From the NCBI GenBank assembly GCA_001544655.2, contig FCOD02000002.1:418244-482243 (forward strand): a stretch of 64,000 nucleotides of DNA, given 5' to 3'. Below the pieces are notes generated by a model that worked only from the letters and a program-made list of their open reading frames with translations, did not search any database and had not been told where the DNA came from. Source of the DNA: Caballeronia turbans. Lineage in GTDB: Bacteria > Pseudomonadota > Gammaproteobacteria > Burkholderiales > Burkholderiaceae. Of this stretch, positions 34,224 to 42,076 are shown in pieces (the first letter of the stretch is position 1; the number at the start of each line of letters is the position of its first letter). A program made the translations under genes and the position numbers.

Positions 34224-35923
34224 GATGCTTGCGTGTCCCGGCGGTCGTTGTCGATCATGCCGACGGCGCCGCTCGCCACCGTGCGAGCGCCGGCGCGAAC
34301 CGTGAAGCGGATCGCGCCGCTCGCGGACGTTTCGTACGCAACGTCGAGCACTTCGCCCGGTTCGGCCGGGCTCAGGAATTTCGCAGATTCGATCCTGCAT
34401 GCGCCGAAGCTCTTTCCGAGCGCGCAGCCGATCGCGTCGAGCGCGTGATCGAGCAGCACGACGCCGGGCACGATCGGGCGTCCGGGAAAATGCCCGGTGA
34501 GCGCGGGGTGTCCCGGCGGCACGGTAAAGGTCAGCGCCGCCTTGCGGTTGCGTTCCCGTTCGATCAGTTGCGTCAGCACTTCGCGCGGCAGCTTGCCGGT
34601 TGCGTTGCGCGGCAGCGAATCGACGAACAGCAGCGGGCGCGGCATGAACGCGGCGTCGATACGCTCGCGCAATGCGCGCTGAAGATCCGCCGACGCGAGT
34701 TCCGGGGCCACGACGAGCGCCGTCAGACGGCGCACGGCTTCGCTGTCGGCGGGGCTTTCGTCGGGCATGTAGAACACGCCGTCGATCACGCCGGGCACCG
34801 CGTTCAGCTGATGATTCAGATACGCGAGCGACGTGCGCTTGCCCGCGATGTTGATCAGATCCGCCTTGCGGCCGTGCAGCAGAAAATGCGTGCGGTCGAT
34901 GAGTTCGAGCGCGTCGCCCATCGGCACGGGCACTTCGACGTGGCCGCCCGAGGCCCAGACGGTCTGCTCGCCGGCATCGTCGGCGCGCGGCGTCAAGGCG
35001 ATGTCCGGAAACAGTTCCCACGCGGCGGTGCGCGCGGTGCGGCGCGTCGCGATCTGGCCGGTTTCGGTGCTGCCGTAGATTTCCATGAGCGGCGCGCCGA
35101 GGCGCACTTCGGCGTCGCGCGCGAGCTTCTCGGAAAGCGGCGCGGTCGCCGACAGCACGAGCGACGCGCGCGGCAACGCTTCCTCGTTCGCGAACAGCGC
35201 ACGCAGATGAATCGGCGAGCTGACGAGCACGCGCGGTTCGGGCACCGCCGCAAGTTCGGCGCGGATATCGACGGGATAGAACGGCTGGCGGTTGCTGAAC
35301 GCGAGGCCGCCGAGCAGCGCGAGCAGCACCGTCGATTCGAAACCGTACATGTGCTGCGGCGGCACGGTGCCGATGAGCGTCGCGCGCGCTTCGCCGAGCA
35401 GGCCGAGACGCGCCGCCGCCGCGCGCACGTTCTTCACGAGAAAGCCCCACGTCTTGCGATGCGGCACCGGCACGCCGGTCGAACCCGACGTGAACACGTA
35501 AGCCACGACGCGCGCGCCGTCGATGTGCGGGACAGCCGTCTCGCGCGCCGCGTCGTCGGACGGGGCGGTTTGCGGATATCGAAAGCGTGGCAGATCGATT
35601 GCGCAATCGTCGTTGTCGTGCAGGCAAAACGCGTCCGGCGCGAACGAGGCGAGCGCGCGGACCATGTCGGGCGTATGCGTCGAAGGCAGCAGGCTCGTCT
35701 TGCCCGCGACGAGCGTCGCGCACAGGCTCACCGTGAAGCGATAGCGATCCGTGCAGACGTTGAACACGTGTTGACCTTCGGGCAGTGCATCGGCGAGTGC
35801 GCGCACGTCGGCGAGAAACGCGCGCACGGTGACGGGCGCACCGTCGCGCCAGGCGATCGTCTGATCCGGCGACGAATGGAAAACGAGCGGAAAGGTCTGC
35901 ATGTGCGATGAGTTCGACGACAT
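34220..35923 (-). CDS. AMP-dependent ligase fused to a FabZ-like hotdog domain (ApeH-ApeI fusion)
   Basis: A 567-residue two-domain protein. Residues about 1-440 are an adenylating ligase: YVFTSGSTGVPVPHRKTWG, MEIYGSTETGQIATR, LLHGRKADLINIAGKR and the catalytic Lys in LPRNATGKLPRE. Residues about 460-567 are a hotdog domain with FTVPPGHPALTGHFPGRPIV and PGVVLLDHAL. In other aryl-polyene clusters these are separate ApeH (aryl loading onto ACP) and ApeI (dehydratase) proteins. The start ATG 35923 shares a base with the upstream stop (TAATG). Confidence 0.9.
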   Translation of the reverse strand: MSSNSSHMQTFPLVFHSSPDQTIAWRDGAPVTVRAFLADVRALADALPEGQHVFNVCTDRYRFTVSLCATLVAGKTSLLPSTHTPDMVRALASFAPDAFCLHDNDDCAIDLPRFRYPQTAPSDDAARETAVPHIDGARVVAYVFTSGSTGVPVPHRKTWGFLVKNVRAAAARLGLLGEARATLIGTVPPQHMYGFESTVLLALLGGLAFSNRQPFYPVDIRAELAAVPEPRVLVSSPIHLRALFANEEALPRASLVLSATAPLSEKLARDAEVRLGAPLMEIYGSTETGQIATRRTARTAAWELFPDIALTPRADDAGEQTVWASGGHVEVPVPMGDALELIDRTHFLLHGRKADLINIAGKRTSLAYLNHQLNAVPGVIDGVFYMPDESPADSEAVRRLTALVVAPELASADLQRALRERIDAAFMPRPLLFVDSLPRNATGKLPREVLTQLIERERNRKAALTFTVPPGHPALTGHFPGRPIVPGVVLLDHALDAIGCALGKSFGACRIESAKFLSPAEPGEVLDVAYETSASGAIRFTVRAGARTVASGAVGMIDNDRRDTQAS

Positions 35924-36576
35924 TACTGCGCCCCGCTGCGACGCATCTGCATCGAACGGGTGTAGGCGCGAATGGCGTCCATGATGCTCGACGGCTCCAT
36001 GTCCGGCAGCGCGATGCGGCGGCACGCATATTCGGCGACGAACATCAGCCCGACGAGCGGCAGCGCGAGATAGTTGGCGAACGTGGACCACGTGACGATC
36101 GATGCGCACGCGAACAGCACCGTCGACACGACCGCGGTCGCGACGAAGAAGACCGTCCACGCCGCCGTGACGCGCCGCGTATAGCGCGCGACACGGGGTT
36201 CGAGCTTGCCGTGGACCATGGTTGCGAATTGCGTGCAAAGCGGCTCGCGGCCGTGAACGAGCGTGCGGCCGAACATCCACGCGAGCGCGACATTGAAGCT
36301 CGCGTGCTCGGCCCACAAGCCCCAGCCGAAATGCGCGGTGAGCGGCGCGCGCGCCAGCCACAACCCGGTACATGCGAGCGCCCAGAGCGGCACCAGCCAC
36401 GGACGCGCCGGCGAGCGCAACGCGGCGTTCAGCGCGATGAGCAGGATTGGCGCCAGGACGAGCGCGAGACCCAGCCCGTGTGCGCCCGGCGCGGAAGCGG
36501 CATGGTGCGCGGCAAGTTGATAAGCGGCGATCGCGCCCGCGACGCCCGCCGCGCGAACGAAGCCGACCGCGCTCAT
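35923..36576 (-). CDS. COG4648-type membrane protein of the aryl-polyene cluster (ApeG-like)
   Basis: A 217-residue protein with about five hydrophobic segments and a loop FGWGLWAEHASFNVALAWMFG (two parts, around residues 80-100) that is characteristic of the membrane proteins encoded beside the aryl-polyene ligase. ATG 36576 is preferred over the earlier ATG at 36606 because GGGAG precedes it. It is the first gene of the minus-strand operon. Its biochemical role is unknown. Confidence 0.82.
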   Translation of the reverse strand: MSAVGFVRAAGVAGAIAAYQLAAHHAASAPGAHGLGLALVLAPILLIALNAALRSPARPWLVPLWALACTGLWLARAPLTAHFGWGLWAEHASFNVALAWMFGRTLVHGREPLCTQFATMVHGKLEPRVARYTRRVTAAWTVFFVATAVVSTVLFACASIVTWSTFANYLALPLVGLMFVAEYACRRIALPDMEPSSIMDAIRAYTRSMQMRRSGAQ

Positions 36577-37042
36577 CGGCGCGCTCCCGCGTCGCGCGAC
36601 GCACATGAAGGCCGGTTGAAAGACGCGGATCGAAGGAAAAAGGTATGCAACATGGATTGCGGCTGCGGCGCTCTTGCCAGAACGCTCGGTTAATGAACAA
36701 AAACTCGGCAGTCGCCTGCCTGACGATCATTTTCCCGCGCGGGTGCGCGACCGGTCTGTAACCGTTTGTTCGATGCTCTTACATTCGTCAGACCGGCGAA
36801 TTTTACCCTACCGGCGCAGGGGCCCGCCCGGCGGCGAAACGGCTGATTTTCCTCGGAAATATCGTGCTGCTGCACGCCTTTCGGCCGGTTACCTTTCCTA
36901 CTAGGCGCCCCGGAGGGCTTCGACTAGAATTTCGCCACCGCAATTATCTCGATAACAGGCGGCCGGCGGCGTGCGGAGAACCCGGGGCGTACGTCTTTCG
37001 AGCCGCCCCTGACGCGCGTTTTTGCGCGGGTCCGCACATACG
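36577..37042. promoter_or_regulatory. Divergent intergenic region of the aryl-polyene cluster
   Basis: About 465 bases between the two divergent aryl-polyene operons. No convincing gene is present; the short frames crossing it lack ribosome sites and family features. It is less GC-rich near 36690-36800. Promoters for both operons must lie here. I see no clear operator. Confidence 0.55.
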
Positions 37043-37303
37043 ATGAATGAACTGGAAAGAGAGCTGGCCGAGCTGATCGTCGCCGAACTGAATCTCGAGG
37101 ATGTCGATCCCAAGGCGGTTTCGGCCGATACACGGCTGTATGAAGAAGGCTTCGGGCTCGATTCCATCGACATCCTGGAGATTGCGCTCCTGATCTCGAA
37201 GAAATACGGCTTCGAGCTGCGCTCGGATGATCCGGACAACGAGACGATCTTCGCGAGCCTCGGCGCGCTTGCGGCGCACGTCGCCGCGCATCGCACACGA
37301 TAA
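37043..37303 (+). CDS. Acyl carrier protein (ApeE/ApeF-like)
   Basis: An 86-residue acidic protein with the phosphopantetheine site GLDSIDILE (Ser41) and the four-helix ACP pattern. The variant motif D-S-I-D instead of D-S-L is usual for aryl-polyene ACPs. It carries the aryl primer and growing chain. It is the first gene of the plus-strand operon, starting at ATG 37043. Only one ACP is found here, whereas many clusters have two. Confidence 0.92.
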   Translation: MNELERELAELIVAELNLEDVDPKAVSADTRLYEEGFGLDSIDILEIALLISKKYGFELRSDDPDNETIFASLGALAAHVAAHRTR

Positions 37304-37457
37304 GGCGGGCCGCGGCTTCATGCGCTGCCCGCCGCTGTCATGCAAGTGAAATCCGCCGCATCGGAACTGAACGACGCGCACGCTCGTGCGCTCGCCGGTG
37401 CGGCCGCGCAACATCGAAACGGAAACGTGCAATGCAATCGATGACGGGAGCCACGCC

Positions 37458-38174
37458 ATGCGCGCGCTCGTGACAGGCGGCAGCGGCGCGATCGGACAAG
37501 CCATCTGCCGGACGCTGGGCGCGGCCGGGCACGAAGTCTGGATCCACGCGAACGGCGGCATCGAGCGCGCTGAAAGCTGCGCGCAAGCCATTCGCGCGGC
37601 GGGCGGCACGGCGCATGCAATCGCCTTCGACGTGACCGATCCCGACACCACCGATACCGCGATTGCGCGCATCCTCGCCGACGGCCCGGTGCAGATTCTG
37701 GTGAACAACGCGGGCATCCACGACGACGCGCCGATGCCCGGCATGTCCCGCCAGCAATGGAAACGCGTGCTCGACGTCACGCTCGACGGTTTTTTCAACG
37801 TCACGCAGCCGCTTCTGATGCCGATGATCCGCACGCGCTGGGGACGCATCGTCAATATGTCGTCGCTCTCGGGGTTGATGGGCAATCGCGGGCAGGTGAA
37901 TTACGCGGCGGCCAAAGCAGGGTTGATCGGCGCGACGCGCGCGCTCGCGCAGGAGCTTGCATCGCGCGGCATCACGGTGAACGCGGTGGCGCCCGGCGTC
38001 GTCGATTCGCCGATGCTCGGCAACGCGTTTCCGCCCGAGCGCATCAGGCAACTGGTGCCGGCGCAGCGCCCGGGCACGGCGGAGGAGGTCGCGGGCATGG
38101 TCGCATATCTGGTGTCGGACGCGGCGGCTTATGTCACGGGACAGGTTTTGTCGATCAACGGCGGAATCGCGTGA
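37458..38174 (+). CDS. 3-oxoacyl-ACP reductase, FabG-type (ApeQ-like)
   Basis: A 238-residue short-chain dehydrogenase. NADPH site TGGSGAIG (6-13), NNAG (83-86), and catalytic Ser136, Tyr149 and Lys153 in NMSSLSG and NYAAAKAG. It reduces the beta-keto group in each polyene cycle. The start ATG 37458 has GGGAG eight bases upstream. The 154-base gap after the ACP gene holds no second ACP. Confidence 0.93.
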   Translation: MRALVTGGSGAIGQAICRTLGAAGHEVWIHANGGIERAESCAQAIRAAGGTAHAIAFDVTDPDTTDTAIARILADGPVQILVNNAGIHDDAPMPGMSRQQWKRVLDVTLDGFFNVTQPLLMPMIRTRWGRIVNMSSLSGLMGNRGQVNYAAAKAGLIGATRALAQELASRGITVNAVAPGVVDSPMLGNAFPPERIRQLVPAQRPGTAEEVAGMVAYLVSDAAAYVTGQVLSINGGIA

Positions 38175-38194
38175 ATCGGATCGAAAGGAGCGCA

Positions 38195-39523
38195 ATGAGC
38201 GAAGCGATTCAAACCTGGGATGTGGCGGTGATCGGCGGCGGACCCGCCGGTTCGACGGCGGCGACCTTGCTTGCGGACCGCGGCTATCGCGTGCGGGTGC
38301 TCGAGAAGGCGCGGCATCCGCGCTTTCATATCGGCGAATCGCTTCTGCCGGCGAATCTGCGGCTTTTCGAACGGCTCGGCGTCGCCGATGAAGTGCGCGC
38401 GATCGGCATGGTCAAGCTCGCAGCCGAGTTCGTATCGCCGCAACACGGCGACCGCATGCAACGCTTTCTCTTCGCCGATGCCTGGGACAAGTCGATGCCG
38501 AGCGCGTATCAGGTGCGCCGCTCCGAGCTCGACGAGATCCTGCTGCGCAACGCGGCGAAGCACGGCGCGCATGTGAGCGAAGGCTGCCGCGCGCGCGACG
38601 TCGTGTTCGCGCCGGATGGTTCCAGCGCGACGATCGGCGCCGAGCACGACGATGGCCGCATCGAGGAAGTGCGCGCGCGTTTCGTCGTCGATGCGTCGGG
38701 GCGCGATACGCTGCTCGCCAATCATTTCAAGACGAAGCGCCGCAACGAGCGCCACAATTCGTCGGCGCTGTACGGCCATTTCAGGAATGCCCGCCGGAAC
38801 GTCGGTCAGAATGAAGGCAACATCACCGTGTTCTGGTTCGAGCACGGCTGGTTCTGGTTCATCCCGCTCGCGGACGGCGCGACGAGCATCGGCGCGGTCG
38901 TGTGGCCGGCGTATCTGAAGCGGCGTCCGAAGGGCACGTCGGTCGAAACGTTCTTCCGCGACACCATCGCGCTGTGCGCGCCGCTCGCCGAGCGGCTCGA
39001 AGACGCCGAGCTGATCAGCGAAGTCCACGCGACGGGCAACTACTCGTACACCGGCGACATGACGCACGGACGCAATTTCCTGCTGCTTGGCGACGCATTC
39101 GCGTTCATCGACCCGGTGTTCTCGTCCGGCGTGATGCTCGCGATGCAGAGCGCGTTCGCGGGCGCCGAAGCGATCGACACGGCGCTGAAAAATCCCGCCA
39201 GCGCGCGAGCCGCGCTCGCGAAGTTCGACCGCGACGTGCGCCACGGCCCGCGCGAGTTTTCGTGGTTCATCTACCGCATGACCTCGCCCACGATGCGCAA
39301 TCTCTTCATGGGCCCGAGAAACCCGCTGCGCATGAAGGAAGCGCTGTTGTCGCTGCTCGCGGGCGATATTTTCGGCACGACGCCGATCTGGCATTCGCTG
39401 CGCGCCTTCAAGGGCATCTATTACGTCTCGGCCGCGCTCGACTGGCGCAATTCGCTGCGCGCTTATCGCCAGCGCCGCCGCAATCTGAGCGACGCGAAAC
39501 GCGCGGAGCTTTCGGCCAATTGA
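38195..39523 (+). CDS. Flavin-dependent halogenase-like FAD oxidoreductase in the aryl-polyene cluster
   Basis: A 442-residue protein of the tryptophan-halogenase-like group. FAD-binding GGGPAGS (about 13-19), GESLLPANLRLFERLGV, and, decisively, HGWFWFIPL, which fits the halogenase W-x-W-x-I-P motif. A later LLGDAFAFIDPVFSSGVML matches the second FAD region. Xanthomonadins, the pigments of Xanthomonas, are brominated aryl polyenes, so halogenation of the aryl head is the natural hypothesis. Some relatives are only oxidoreductases, so activity needs proof. GAAAGGAG upstream fixes ATG 38195. Confidence 0.87.
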   Translation: MSEAIQTWDVAVIGGGPAGSTAATLLADRGYRVRVLEKARHPRFHIGESLLPANLRLFERLGVADEVRAIGMVKLAAEFVSPQHGDRMQRFLFADAWDKSMPSAYQVRRSELDEILLRNAAKHGAHVSEGCRARDVVFAPDGSSATIGAEHDDGRIEEVRARFVVDASGRDTLLANHFKTKRRNERHNSSALYGHFRNARRNVGQNEGNITVFWFEHGWFWFIPLADGATSIGAVVWPAYLKRRPKGTSVETFFRDTIALCAPLAERLEDAELISEVHATGNYSYTGDMTHGRNFLLLGDAFAFIDPVFSSGVMLAMQSAFAGAEAIDTALKNPASARAALAKFDRDVRHGPREFSWFIYRMTSPTMRNLFMGPRNPLRMKEALLSLLAGDIFGTTPIWHSLRAFKGIYYVSAALDWRNSLRAYRQRRRNLSDAKRAELSAN

Positions 39524-39528
39524 TCACG

Positions 39529-40389
39529 ATGCCGGGATTTCGCTCGTCGCTTCTTGCGCGCCTGCTGCCCCTGCTGTTGCTCGTCGCGAGCACGGCAGCG
39601 TGCGCCGGTGAAGCGCCGCCGCCGAGCAAGCCGTTGTGGGAGCTCGGCCTCGGCATGGGCGTCGCGGCGTTTCCCCACTATCCGGGCTCGGACCAGACGC
39701 GCGCGTGGGTCTTTCCGTTCCCCTACGTGATCTATCGCGGCAAGTTCTTCCGCGCCGATCGCGACGGCGTGCGCGGCCAGTTGCTCGACACCGACCGCAT
39801 CAACTTCAATATCAGCCTGCTCGGCTCGCTGCCCGTTTCCAGCCGCGACGACAACGCGCGCGCCGGGATGCCCGATCTCAAGCCGACGATCGAAATCGGC
39901 CCGTCGATGGAAGTGCACCTGTGGCGCTCGCCATCGCGCGACACGCTGCTCGATCTGCGCTTGCCGGTGCGCATGGGCATCACGCTGGAATCGTCGCCGA
40001 AGACGGTCGGCTGGCAGTTCGAGCCGAACCTGAATCTCGATCTGATCGATGTCGCGGGCGTGTCGGGGCTGCGCGTCGGCATGCTTGCCGGGCCGATGTT
40101 CGCCGACGGCAAATACAGCGACCACTTCTACACGGTCGCCCCGCAATACGCGACGCCCGGCCGTCCCGCGTTTCAGGCGCACGGTGGCTACGCGGGCACG
40201 CAGGCGCTCGTGTCGATGTCGCGGCGCTTCAGCCGTTACTGGGTCGGCGCGTTCATGCGCTACGCGAACCTCGCCGGCGCGAGCTTCGGCGATAGCCCGC
40301 TCGTCGGGCAAAAGAGCGCGCTCTCGGGCGGCGTGGCGGTGGCGTGGGTGTTCGGGCAGTCGTCGAAAATGGTGGCGAGCGATGAGTGA
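39529..40389 (+). CDS. MipA/OmpV-family outer membrane protein
   Basis: A 286-residue protein with signal peptide LLPLLLLVASTAACAG and a beta-barrel body: LGLGMGVAAFPHYPGSDQT, then PFPYVIYRGKFFRADRDG, which are the family blocks, ending in a strand GVAVAWVFG. MipA/OmpV proteins are outer membrane scaffolds or small barrels. Five bases separate it from the halogenase gene and it overlaps the next gene by 8 bases, so it belongs to the aryl-polyene operon. It may provide an outer membrane acceptor for the pigment. Confidence 0.88.
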   Translation: MPGFRSSLLARLLPLLLLVASTAACAGEAPPPSKPLWELGLGMGVAAFPHYPGSDQTRAWVFPFPYVIYRGKFFRADRDGVRGQLLDTDRINFNISLLGSLPVSSRDDNARAGMPDLKPTIEIGPSMEVHLWRSPSRDTLLDLRLPVRMGITLESSPKTVGWQFEPNLNLDLIDVAGVSGLRVGMLAGPMFADGKYSDHFYTVAPQYATPGRPAFQAHGGYAGTQALVSMSRRFSRYWVGAFMRYANLAGASFGDSPLVGQKSALSGGVAVAWVFGQSSKMVASDE

Positions 40390-41191
40390 CGCCCATCGGA
40401 AAATCGGCGGCGCGGGCGAGAGGGCGTCGCCTCGCCGGACGCTCGAAGCCGCGTGGCAATGCGTGGCGTTCTATTTCGCGCTCGTCGTGCTCGCGCTCGT
40501 GTGCCTCGCGTGGTTTCCGTTCGCGTCGATCCTGCGGCGCGTGCTTTCCGCCGATGCCGGGCGGCGCGTCGGGCGCACCGTCGTGCAGCGCGTGTGGCAC
40601 GGTTACTTCGTGCTCCTGCGCACGCTCGGCGCATGCCGCTTCGATCTCTCCGGGCTCGACTCGCTTGCAAATGAGTCCGCGATGATCCTCGCGCCGAATC
40701 ACCCGTGCCTGCTCGACGCGCTCCTGATCGCGTCGCGCGTGCCCGATACGTGTTGCGTGATGAAGGGCGATGTCGCCAGCAACGTGTTTCTCGGGCCGGG
40801 CGCGCTGCTCGCGGGCTATATCGTCAACGATACGCCGGTCGGACTGATTCGCGCCGCCGTCGCCGAATTGCAGCGCGGCGCTCCGCTGCTGCTGTTTCCC
40901 GAAGGCACGCGCACGGAGCACGCGTCCGTGAATCCGCTGAAGGGCGGCATCGCGCTGATCGCGGGGCGCGCGCAGGTGCCGGTGCAGACGCTCATCATCG
41001 AGACGGATTCGGGGTTTCTCGGCAAGGGCTGGCAGATCTTCAGAAAGCCCGCACTGCCCATCACGTACCGCGTGACGCTCGGCCGCCGCTTCGCGCCGCC
41101 GGGCCGCGATCATGCCGCGCTGCAGGCGTTCATCGCCGAATTGCAGCGTTTCTATGCGGGCGAACTCGACCCGCATCGTTCGCGCGACTGA
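40382..41191 (+). CDS. PlsC-type 1-acyl-glycerophosphate acyltransferase-like protein
   Basis: A 269-residue membrane-bound acyltransferase. It has an N-terminal helix (FYFALVVLALVCLAWFPF), catalytic NHPCLLD matching N-H-x4-D, and FPEGTRT, the second conserved block. It overlaps the OmpV gene end by 8 bases. Together with the LpxL-like enzyme of the other operon it may build the lipid anchor of the aryl polyene. The acceptor is unknown. Confidence 0.9.
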   Translation: MSDAHRKIGGAGERASPRRTLEAAWQCVAFYFALVVLALVCLAWFPFASILRRVLSADAGRRVGRTVVQRVWHGYFVLLRTLGACRFDLSGLDSLANESAMILAPNHPCLLDALLIASRVPDTCCVMKGDVASNVFLGPGALLAGYIVNDTPVGLIRAAVAELQRGAPLLLFPEGTRTEHASVNPLKGGIALIAGRAQVPVQTLIIETDSGFLGKGWQIFRKPALPITYRVTLGRRFAPPGRDHAALQAFIAELQRFYAGELDPHRSRD

Positions 41192-41252
41192 AAGCCGCCG
41201 CGCCGGCAGACGTTAGAATTCGTCGTATCTCTTTTGCTCCCCGCTTTGCTCA

Positions 41253-42020
41253 ATGCCTTCGACACGCGCATCGTCCACGCATCTCGTCCTCATTCCGAGC
41301 TACAACCCCGGCGAGAAAGTCGACGAAACCGTGCGCGGCGCGCGGGCGCAGTGGAATCCCGTTTGGGTCGTCGTCGACGGCAGCACGGACGGCAGCGCCG
41401 AACGCCTCACCGCGATGGCGCACTCCGATCCGGGCCTGCGCGTGATCGTGCTGCCGGAGAACCGCGGCAAGGGCGCGGCGATTCTCGCGGGCCTCGACGA
41501 AGCCGCGAGACTCGGCTTCACTCACGCTTTGACGATGGACTCCGACGGCCAGCATCCCGCCGCGCTGATTAGCACGTTCATGGAAACGTCGATGCGCGCG
41601 CCGGACGCGATGATCCTCGGCCGCCCGAGATTCGACGCCAGCGCGCCGCAATTGCGCGTGCAGGGCCGGCGCATCTCGAACGGCTGGGCGAATCTGGAGA
41701 CGCTCTGGATGGGCATTGGCGATTCGCTGTACGGCTTTCGCGTCTACCCGATCGAGCCGCTCGCCGCGCTGATGCGAAAGGAAACGTGGATGCGCCGCTT
41801 CGACTTCGATCCCGAGGCGGTGGTGCGTCTGTGCTGGCGCGGCGTGCGCCCGATCAACCTCGACGCGCCCGTGCGCTACTTCACGCCGGCAGAGGGCGGC
41901 GTCTCGCATTTCCACTATGGCCGCGACAACCTGCTGCTCACGTGGATGCATGCGCGGCTTTTTTTCGGCTTCGTGCTGCGCTTGCCGCTGCTCATCGCGA
42001 GACGCCTGTCGGGGCGATGA
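41253..42020 (+). CDS. Family 2 glycosyltransferase
   Basis: A 255-residue GT-A enzyme. It has LIPSYNPGEKVDETV, VVVDGSTDGSAE, a D-x-D-like TMDSDGQHP and ENRGKGAAILAGL, close to dolichol-phosphate mannosyltransferase-type proteins. There is a hydrophobic C-terminal end (LFFGFVLRLPLLIARRL) for membrane contact. It is the last gene of the plus-strand aryl-polyene operon, 61 bases after the acyltransferase gene. It could glycosylate a lipid or the polyene, in keeping with the NodB deacetylase of the other operon. Confidence 0.9.
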   Translation: MPSTRASSTHLVLIPSYNPGEKVDETVRGARAQWNPVWVVVDGSTDGSAERLTAMAHSDPGLRVIVLPENRGKGAAILAGLDEAARLGFTHALTMDSDGQHPAALISTFMETSMRAPDAMILGRPRFDASAPQLRVQGRRISNGWANLETLWMGIGDSLYGFRVYPIEPLAALMRKETWMRRFDFDPEAVVRLCWRGVRPINLDAPVRYFTPAEGGVSHFHYGRDNLLLTWMHARLFFGFVLRLPLLIARRLSGR

Positions 42021-42076
42021 TCGGCGCGGATCGGTGACGTCGCGCTCATCGCGAACGCGATACGGTCTCGCGCGAG

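Noticed and set aside
33243-36029. A 928-residue open frame across the acyltransferase and ligase genes
   Set aside because: The first 600 residues are a shadow of the ligase gene; the real acyltransferase starts at GTG 34223 with a 4-base overlap.
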